Positions 58,022 through 64,000 of a stretch of DNA of 64,000 nucleotides are shown here, piece by piece. The notes beneath the pieces are model-generated. The model saw only the letters and a list, made by a program, of their open reading frames with translations, did no database searches and was not told the origin of the DNA. The stretch spans positions 2,294,001 to 2,358,000 of the forward strand of contig NZ_CP016448.1 of the NCBI RefSeq assembly GCF_001713355.1, written 5' to 3'. The position numbers and the translations under genes are program-made. How positions within the stretch are numbered: the stretch's first letter is position 1; the number at the start of each line of letters is the position of its first letter. This stretch comes from Methyloversatilis sp. RAC08 (GTDB lineage Bacteria > Pseudomonadota > Gammaproteobacteria > Burkholderiales > Rhodocyclaceae).

Positions 58022-59944
58022 ATGATTCCGCTTCAACCTGCCATCACGAAGGTGCCGCCGCGCGTGTTGTCCGTCATCCCGCCTATGACGCAGCTCAACA
58101 CGCCCTATCCGTCCACCGCCTATCTGACGGGCTTTCTGCGCGCACAGGGTGTCGACGCGGTGCAGGAGGACCTGGCGCTTGCGCTGGTGCTCGATCTGCT
58201 GTCGGCCGACGGTCTGCGCGCCGTGCGCGACGCCGTCGCCGACCTGCCGGAACATGAGCGACCGCCCAGCCTGACGAGTTTTGCCGTGCAGTTCGATCGC
58301 TACGCCGCGACGATGGCCGCCACCCTCGGTTTCCTGCAGGGTCGCGACCCCACGCTGGCGCATCGCATCGTGTCGCGCGGCTTCCTGCCCGAGGGGCCGC
58401 GTTTTGAATCGCTCGACGTCTATATCGATGAAGACGGCGGCGACCCGTTGGGCTGGGCATTCGGCGCGCTCGGCGTACAGGACCGCGCCCGCCACTTCGC
58501 CACGCTGTACCTGAACGATGTCGCCGACGCGATCCGACTGGCGGTCGACGCGCGCTTCGAGTTCGTGCGCTATGCCGAATCCCTGGCGCAGAGTCAGCCC
58601 ACCTTCGATCCGCTGGCGCAGGCGCTGGCCGCCCCGCCCACGCTGATCGACCGCGCGCTGCAGCGGCTCACGCAGGCTGCGATCGCTCGCCATGCACCGC
58701 GCATCGTGCTGCTGTCGGTGCCGTTCCCGGGCGCCGTGTATGCCGCCTTCCGCATCGCGCAGACGATCAAGGCGCATGACGCGTCCATCATCACCGTGCT
58801 GGGCGGCGGCTACGTGAATACCGAACTGCGCGCGTTGGCCGAGCCGCGCGTGTTCGACTATTTCGACTATGTCACGCTGGACGCAGGCGAGCGACCGCTG
58901 CTCGCGCTGCTCGATCATCTGGCCGGCCGGCGTTCCGCGCAGCGGCTGGTGCGCACCTACGTGCGCAACGATGCCGGCGCGGTGCAGTACGTCAATTTCG
59001 TCGAGCCCGATATCGCCTTCGACGACGTCGGCACGCCGACCTGGGACGGCCTGCCGCTCGACCGTTACCTTTCGCTGCTGGACATGCTCAATCCGATGCA
59101 CCGGCTGTGGTCGGACGGACGCTGGAACAAGCTCACCGTGGCGCACGGCTGCTACTGGAAGAAGTGCAGCTTCTGCGACGTCAGCCTCGATTACATTTCG
59201 CGCTACGACGCGGCCAGTGCGACCACGCTGGTCGACCGCGTGCAGGCCATCGTCGCCGAAACCGGCCAGACCGGGTTTCATCTGGTCGATGAAGCCGCAC
59301 CGCCGAAATCGCTGCGTGCCTTCGCCGCCGAACTGCAGCGGCGTGACGTCAGCATTTCTTGGTGGGGCAATATCCGCTTCGAAAAGTCCTTCACGCCCGA
59401 GCTCTGCCTGGAACTGGCCGACAGCGGCTGCATCGCGATTTCCGGCGGGCTGGAAGTGGCCAGCGACCGTCTGCTGAAGCTGATGAAGAAGGGCGTGTCG
59501 GTCGATCAGGTGGCGCGCGTCACCAAGGGCTTCGCCGACGCCGGCATCCTGGTGCATGCCTACCTCATGTACGGCTTTCCGACCCAGACCGTGCAGGACA
59601 CGGTGGATGCGCTCGAATACGTGCGCCAGCTGTTCGCCGCCGGCTGCATCCAGTCCGGCTTCTTCCACCGCTTCGTGTGCACCGTGCATTCGCCGGTCGG
59701 CCTCAACCCCGAAGAGTACGGCGTTACGCTGCTGCCGCTGCCGCCGGTGACTTTTGCGAAGAATGACGTCGGCTTCGTCGACCCGGTCGGCGCCGATCAC
59801 GACACGCTGGGTATCGCGCTCAACAAGGCGCTGTACAACTACATGCACGGCATCGGGCTCGACGAGGACGTGCGCAGCTGGTTCGGCGACCGCACGCCCA
59901 AGGCGCGTGTGCCGCGACACTTCATCGAGCGGGCGCTCGGCTGA
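58022..59944 (+). CDS. B12-binding-type radical SAM protein
   Basis: A 640-residue enzyme. The N-terminal ~300 residues resemble the cobalamin-binding Rossmann-like domain of class B radical SAM proteins (VLSVIPPMTQLNTPYPS, IVLLSVPFPGAVYAAF, ITVLGGGYVNTE). The radical SAM domain follows (~375-600): the cluster motif is GCYWKKCSFCD, i.e. CX4CX2C instead of the usual CX3CX2C, with SGGLEVASDRLL later. No DXHXXG cobalamin motif is evident, so B12 binding is unsure. ATG at 58022 is used; TTG at 58013 is possible. Transcribed divergently from the NRPS operon; whether it modifies that product is unknown. Confidence 0.82.
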   Translation: MIPLQPAITKVPPRVLSVIPPMTQLNTPYPSTAYLTGFLRAQGVDAVQEDLALALVLDLLSADGLRAVRDAVADLPEHERPPSLTSFAVQFDRYAATMAATLGFLQGRDPTLAHRIVSRGFLPEGPRFESLDVYIDEDGGDPLGWAFGALGVQDRARHFATLYLNDVADAIRLAVDARFEFVRYAESLAQSQPTFDPLAQALAAPPTLIDRALQRLTQAAIARHAPRIVLLSVPFPGAVYAAFRIAQTIKAHDASIITVLGGGYVNTELRALAEPRVFDYFDYVTLDAGERPLLALLDHLAGRRSAQRLVRTYVRNDAGAVQYVNFVEPDIAFDDVGTPTWDGLPLDRYLSLLDMLNPMHRLWSDGRWNKLTVAHGCYWKKCSFCDVSLDYISRYDAASATTLVDRVQAIVAETGQTGFHLVDEAAPPKSLRAFAAELQRRDVSISWWGNIRFEKSFTPELCLELADSGCIAISGGLEVASDRLLKLMKKGVSVDQVARVTKGFADAGILVHAYLMYGFPTQTVQDTVDALEYVRQLFAAGCIQSGFFHRFVCTVHSPVGLNPEEYGVTLLPLPPVTFAKNDVGFVDPVGADHDTLGIALNKALYNYMHGIGLDEDVRSWFGDRTPKARVPRHFIERALG

Positions 59945-59963
59945 CCCGCGCGGCGGGATGATT

Positions 59964-61175
59964 TCAGTCGGCGAGGCGTGACAGTTCGCCGCGCGCCACC
60001 AGCAGGCGCAGTTGTGCGCGCACCAGACCGGCTTCCAGCTCGATGCGGCGCAGCCGCGCCCGTTGCTGCGTGCGTACCGCGTCGAGCACATCGGCCAGAC
60101 TTGTCTGCGCCTCCGCATAGGCGTCTCCGGCAAGCTGCGACAGTGCAGCGAGGCGCGGCGCCACCTCGGCGTCAAACGATCCTAGCGCAGCCAGCCGCAG
60201 GTCCACCTCGGTCTGCTGGCTACGGACATCCGTATCGGTTTCGACTTCGAGCAGCTGGCGCCGCAGTCGCGCACCTGCCGCGAGGGCGCTGGCACGGTCG
60301 ACGGCGCCGCTGCGCGAATCGAAGAGGGGCAGCTCGACCGCCAAGCCCACCCCATCTGCAGTGCCATAGGGATCGTTGGTCCAGCTGCGGACCAGTGCGA
60401 CCGACACCTGCGGAGAGCGTTCGGCGCGTGCGGCGCGGATCGCGGCCTGTGCAGCGGATTCGTCAAGCCGGGCAGCGCGGATGGCCAGATGCTCAGCCGG
60501 CACCCCGGCGTCGGTCGGCGGCGCGAGAGGCTGCAGGGGTTCGACGACGACGCTGCGCCAGTCGTCAATGTCCAGCATGTCGGCCAGGCGCTGCTGCGCG
60601 GCTGCCAGTTCGGCGTCGGCCGCCGACAGTTCGGCCCGCCAGTCGGCCGATTCGAAGTCGAGCCGGAAATTCCGGTAGGCCTGCGCCCGACTGTCGGCCA
60701 GGCGCAGGCGCTCGGACAGTTGTGCGAGCGTACGTTCTGCATCGTCCACGGCGGCACGCCTGGCCTGGGCGGCCTGCAGGGCGACAAACGCCAGACCCGC
60801 TTCGGAAGCGCGTTCCAGCCGGGCGACTGCCTTGCGTGCGAGCGCCGCGTCGAGTGCACTGCTCGCGGCATCGATCCGCGCCGCGCGCTTGCCGCCGAGC
60901 AGCAGGGGCAGCTCGACGGCTACATCCTGCTGGCGCGATCCGTCGAACATTGTGCTCGCGCGACCGGGCCGCAACTGACCGTAGCTCACGACCGGATTCG
61001 GCCAGGCGCGCGCGCTGCGCTGATCCGCCTCGACCACAGCGACCGCAGCCGAATCAAGCGCACTGCGCAATTCGGCATCACGTGCCAGGCGCAGCGCGGT
61101 GCGCAGATCCAGCGGCGCGGCGGCCGCGAGGGCGCCGGATGCGGACAGTGCAAGCGCCAGCATGACGGTCGCCAT
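59964..61175 (-). CDS. CzcC/TolC-family outer-membrane efflux protein
   Basis: A 403-residue outer-membrane channel component with a signal peptide (VMLALALSASGALAAAAP) and two OEP repeats: LDLRTALRLARDAELRSALDS, a long coiled coil, WPNPVVSYGQL and DVAVELPLLLGGKRAARI, then GVGLAVELPLFDSRSGAVDRA. The strands and the LPLLLGGKR motif are those of CzcC/CusC metal-efflux channels. No CzcB or CzcA partner is adjacent. A longer start (TTG near 61252) is possible. Divergent from the two-component system, which may regulate it. Confidence 0.82.
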   Translation of the reverse strand: MATVMLALALSASGALAAAAPLDLRTALRLARDAELRSALDSAAVAVVEADQRSARAWPNPVVSYGQLRPGRASTMFDGSRQQDVAVELPLLLGGKRAARIDAASSALDAALARKAVARLERASEAGLAFVALQAAQARRAAVDDAERTLAQLSERLRLADSRAQAYRNFRLDFESADWRAELSAADAELAAAQQRLADMLDIDDWRSVVVEPLQPLAPPTDAGVPAEHLAIRAARLDESAAQAAIRAARAERSPQVSVALVRSWTNDPYGTADGVGLAVELPLFDSRSGAVDRASALAAGARLRRQLLEVETDTDVRSQQTEVDLRLAALGSFDAEVAPRLAALSQLAGDAYAEAQTSLADVLDAVRTQQRARLRRIELEAGLVRAQLRLLVARGELSRLAD

Positions 61176-61385
61176 GATTGCGCGCGAGCGGCGCAGGCTC
61201 GAACCGGTTGCTGTACAGGCTGGAGGCGATGGGACGGCGACGGTGTTCAATGCCCGGGATGTGACACAAATGAGGAACTCGAGACTAGGCGCCGAGGCCT
61301 TACAAAGTTCTTTCAGCCGCTCGCCCTGCGTTATTGCAACAGAAATCGCAACGGCGACGACCGGCGGGTCTGACACGGGAGAGTC

Positions 61386-62057
61386 ATGCGCATACTGGTA
61401 GTGGAAGACGACAGCGCCTTGCGCAGTACGCTGACCCACGCACTCAAGCTGTCCGGTTATGCCGTGGACGCCGTCGGCGACGGCTGCAGCGCGCTCGCTG
61501 CGCTGCAGGTGAGCGACTATGCGCTGGTGGTGCTCGATCTGGGGCTGCCGGACATCGACGGCATGCGCCTGCTGGCGCAGCTGCGCGAGCGCGGCAATGT
61601 CACGCCGGTGCTGGTGCTGTCGGCGCGCGACAGTGTCGATCAGCGGGTTCAGGGGCTGCGGCATGGCGCCGACGATTACCTGACGAAGCCCTTCGCGCTG
61701 CCGGAACTGGAAGCGCGCATCGCCGCACTGATCCGCCGGACCGGTGGCGGCGTGAGTCGGTTGATCCACGGTGCGCTGGAGTTCGACCCGGCGACCCGCC
61801 AGGCCAGTGCCGGCAGTGTCCCGCTTGATCTGTCTGCGCGTGAGGCCGCGATACTCGATGCACTGATGCAGCGTGCCGGCGAAGCCGTCATCAAGTCGCG
61901 CCTCGTGCGCAAGCTGAGCGACTGGGACAGCGAACTGGGATCGAATGCGATCGAGGTCTACATCCATCGTCTGCGGCGCAAGCTCGAACCGCATGGCATC
62001 CGCATTCGTACGCTGCACGGGTTGGGCTATCTGCTGGAGAAGCCGGATGCGCCCTGA
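61386..62057 (+). CDS. OmpR/PhoB-family response regulator
   Basis: A 223-residue regulator. The receiver domain (1-118) has EDDSALR, phosphoacceptor Asp51 in VVLDLGLPDIDG and Lys in DDYLTKPFALPELEARI; the winged-helix DNA-binding domain (~125-218) ends SNAIEVYIHRLRRKLEPHGIR-type. It overlaps the kinase gene by 11 nt and probably controls the facing CzcC-like gene across the 210-bp spacer. Confidence 0.93.
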   Translation: MRILVVEDDSALRSTLTHALKLSGYAVDAVGDGCSALAALQVSDYALVVLDLGLPDIDGMRLLAQLRERGNVTPVLVLSARDSVDQRVQGLRHGADDYLTKPFALPELEARIAALIRRTGGGVSRLIHGALEFDPATRQASAGSVPLDLSAREAAILDALMQRAGEAVIKSRLVRKLSDWDSELGSNAIEVYIHRLRRKLEPHGIRIRTLHGLGYLLEKPDAP

Positions 62058-63432
62058 ACGCACCCCGCTCAGACTGCGTCTGCTGCGCTGGCTGCTGCCA
62101 CCGGTGCTCGCGCTGACCGCACTGTGGATCTGGGCCACCCACGGCATCGTGCTGCACTTCGCCAACCTGGCCTATGACCGCGCACTGGAAGACACGGTGC
62201 GCACGCTGGCCGGCCGCATCCGGCCGGCGCTTGGCGGTGTTGATGTCGATCTTCCGCCGGCCGCACGGCAGATGCTCGTTTTCGACGAGATCGACACCGT
62301 CTATTACAGCGTCACCGACCGCAGTGGGCGTGCATTGGCCGGCAGTCACATACTGCCCGGCAATTCAGCCGACTCCGGCGGCGGGACCGTCATCTACGAC
62401 GGCAGCGTGGAGGGTCAGAGGGTGCGTCTGGCCGAGTTCGTGGTGCGCAGCGAACAAGCCGGTCAGGAACTGTTCGTACGGGTCGCCGAAACGCTGAAGA
62501 AGCGGGAGGTGATGGCACAGGAGGCCACCGCGTACATGCTCGCGCCGCAGGCCGTGTTCGTGGCCGGCCTGATCCTGCTGCTCTGGTACGGCGTGGGCCG
62601 GGGTATCGCGCCGCTGCATCGCATCAGTCGCTCGATTGCCCAGCGCAGCCACGCCGATCTCGGACCGATCGACGAAACCGACCTGCCGGCGGAAGTGTAT
62701 GACCAGGTCCATGTGATCAATGAGCTGATGGCCCGGCTGGGTCGCACGATCGTTGCCCAGCGACGCTTCATCGCCGATGCAACCCATCAGTTGCGTACGC
62801 CGGTCACCGTGTTGCGGACCTTGGCCGAGCTGGCCTTGCGCACGCCCGACGGGGCGCAGCGCGAGCAGGTGATGCGCGATCTGGAAGCGGCCAGCGCGCG
62901 CTTGTCGCGCGTGGCAAATCAGTTGCTCAACCTCAGTCGGGCGGAAGCCGGTGCAGCGGTGGCGCGCGATCCGATAGACCTGCGCGAGCTGGTCGAGGAT
63001 GTGGTCGCCGCCGCGATTCCCACTGCAGTCGCGTGCGGCACCGACGTGCGGATGGAATCCGCGTCCGACCTGCCGTTGCTGCACGGCGATCGCGTGCTGC
63101 TGCCGGAAATGCTGGCCAACATCATCGACAACGCGTTGCGCTACACACCGTCGGGTGGCCAGGTGGTCATCCGGGCCGACGCACACGAGAAGGGCGCGCT
63201 GATCAGCGTCAGCGACAGCGGTCCGGGCATCGCGCCGGCCCAGCGAACGCTCGTGCTCGGCCGCTTCGGCCGCGGCAAGGGCGAGCGCCGGGAAGGCAGC
63301 GGTCTGGGGCTCGCCATTGCGCGCGAAATCGCGCTCGCCCACGGCGGTCATCTCGACCTGCTGGACTGCGCGAAACTCGGCGGACTCCGGGTGGATATCT
63401 TTCTGCCGACGCCGACATCCGAGGCCGCCTGA
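62047..63432 (+). CDS. Sensor histidine kinase (TctE/QseC-like)
   Basis: A 461-residue membrane kinase. Helices at ~14-33 and ~172-192 flank a periplasmic 2CSK_N-like sensor domain (YDRALEDTVRTLAGRIRP). Then HAMP-like linker (GRGIAPLHRISRSIA), H-box ATHQLRTPVTVLRT with the phosphorylated His, N-box NIIDNALRYTP, G1 DSGPGIA and G2 GSGLGLAIAREI. Start ATG at 62047 overlaps the regulator gene; longer frames upstream are within that gene. Domain type resembles TctE, whose ligands are tricarboxylates, but the signal here is unknown. Confidence 0.92.
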   Translation: MRPERTPLRLRLLRWLLPPVLALTALWIWATHGIVLHFANLAYDRALEDTVRTLAGRIRPALGGVDVDLPPAARQMLVFDEIDTVYYSVTDRSGRALAGSHILPGNSADSGGGTVIYDGSVEGQRVRLAEFVVRSEQAGQELFVRVAETLKKREVMAQEATAYMLAPQAVFVAGLILLLWYGVGRGIAPLHRISRSIAQRSHADLGPIDETDLPAEVYDQVHVINELMARLGRTIVAQRRFIADATHQLRTPVTVLRTLAELALRTPDGAQREQVMRDLEAASARLSRVANQLLNLSRAEAGAAVARDPIDLRELVEDVVAAAIPTAVACGTDVRMESASDLPLLHGDRVLLPEMLANIIDNALRYTPSGGQVVIRADAHEKGALISVSDSGPGIAPAQRTLVLGRFGRGKGERREGSGLGLAIAREIALAHGGHLDLLDCAKLGGLRVDIFLPTPTSEAA

Positions 63433-63501
63433 CAGCAATCGCCTGCGCGTCCGGTCTTGACGGCTATCCCTCTGAGTACTGTCGCGTTACGCTTCCAGCC
63501 C

Positions 63502-63972
63502 ATGAAATCCGCCGTCCTGCTTCTCGCTTCCCATACTGCCGTGCTCGGCATCGGCTTTGCGCTGGGCATCTACGCGCTGCCCATCCTGACCGCACCCGCG
63601 CCACCCACCGCGGCCGAAGCCGCGTCGGCTGCGGGTGGCGCGATGTTCACCGGCGAGTTCCGGCGCGACCTGAAGGACAGCGATCTGCTGCACTGGGGCG
63701 AAGGCAGGGTGTCGATCGGTCGCGAGCGCATCGCGCTGACCGGCCGGCTGGCACCCGGGCCGGATTACAAGCTCTACCTGTCGCCCGAGTTCGTCGAGAC
63801 CGAAGTCGATTTCGCGCGCCTGAAATCGGCCATGGTGCGCGTGGGCGACGTGCGCACCTTCGACAACTTCGTCGTCGAGGTACCGCCTGCTATCGATGTC
63901 GCGCGCTACACGACAGTCATCGTCTGGTGCGAGTCCTTCGGCCAGTTCATCACCGCCGCCCGCTATCGCTGA
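63502..63972 (+). CDS. DM13-domain protein
   Basis: A 156-residue protein with one N-terminal membrane helix or signal anchor (SHTAVLGIGFALGIYALPIL) and a DM13 domain from ~55: FTGEFRRDLKDSDLLHWG, LTGRLAPGPDYKLYLSPEF, RTFDNFVVEVPP and VIVWCESFGQFITAARY. DM13 has a conserved Cys (VWCESF) and is thought to be an exported redox or electron-transfer-related domain. ATG at 63502 fits; 63457 would add 15 residues. About 70 nt after the kinase gene. Confidence 0.85.
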   Translation: MKSAVLLLASHTAVLGIGFALGIYALPILTAPAPPTAAEAASAAGGAMFTGEFRRDLKDSDLLHWGEGRVSIGRERIALTGRLAPGPDYKLYLSPEFVETEVDFARLKSAMVRVGDVRTFDNFVVEVPPAIDVARYTTVIVWCESFGQFITAARYR

Positions 63973-64000
63973 TGTCATCGGACCCCGCGCTGCGTCACGG

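Noticed and set aside
59964-62165. Extended 733-codon form of the CzcC-like protein
   Set aside because: The extra N-terminal part lies antisense to the response-regulator gene and precedes the signal peptide, so the start near 61175 is used.

Overview
This is a high-GC, gene-dense chromosomal window from a betaproteobacterium. The gene order polA / LOG-family gene / DUF2782 gene / thrB / BPSS1780-family membrane protein / nadD-rsfS-rlmH-maf-rng, two proteins of the kind exported with PEP-CTERM tails, and a pcm-rhodanese-tolC block all point to Rhodocyclales or a close relative (a Methyloversatilis-like organism would fit). The assignment is inferred from gene content, not from a marker gene.

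Layout. 1-9.8 kb: a truncated CHRD-domain gene, rep helicase, a membrane-anchored diheme cytochrome c, tRNA-Arg(CCG), two outer-membrane beta-barrel genes, a flavin-type oxidoreductase, a dienelactone hydrolase-like enzyme, then a REP-type palindrome beside a decayed IS110-family element. 9.8-19.3 kb: housekeeping core with polA divergent from a co-directional series ending in tightly overlapping nadD, rsfS, rlmH, maf and then rng. 19.4-23.4 kb: a DUF1232 protein, then a signalling operon in which a heme-c sensor with a HAMP domain is followed 2 nt later by a Ser/Thr kinase fused to a degenerate nucleotide-cyclase-like domain. 23.4-30.7 kb: one minus-strand operon tetR-RND adaptor-RND pump-pcm-rhodanese-tolC with a palindromic operator at its head. 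30.8-35.0 kb: gcvT and gcvP with no gcvH between them. 35.0-46.1 kb: a second REP palindrome, a PEP-CTERM exported protein, a nitronate monooxygenase-like flavoprotein, a two-part YeeE/YedE transporter controlled by a BigR/SqrR-like persulfide sensor, a CBS-DUF294 protein, a MOSC protein, a TerB-like protein and a pqiA-pqiA-pqiB-pqiC lipid-transport operon.

46.1-57.7 kb is the most unusual part: a compact four-gene nonribosomal peptide operon on the minus strand. In transcription order it encodes an acyl-adenylating ligase resembling oxalyl-CoA synthetase fused to a carrier domain, a thiamine-diphosphate enzyme of the 2-hydroxyacyl-CoA lyase/oxalyl-CoA decarboxylase type whose usual catalytic Glu is Gln, a 2423-residue NRPS (C-A-PCP-C-A-PCP-TE) and an Sfp-type phosphopantetheinyl transferase. 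The two NRPS modules are almost identical in DNA for about 2.4 kb, except for a ~445-bp patch that is exactly the substrate-selecting core of each adenylation domain. By-eye specificity codes suggest a basic residue such as ornithine in module 1 and valine in module 2. The likely product is therefore a short acylated dipeptide, with an unusual one- or two-carbon starter as a hypothesis. I do not recognise a described pathway with this gene set.

57.7-64 kb: a divergently transcribed B12-type radical SAM protein with a CX4CX2C cluster motif, an orphan CzcC-like outer-membrane efflux gene facing a two-component system, and a DM13-domain protein. I saw no CRISPR array, rRNA, prophage or replication origin.
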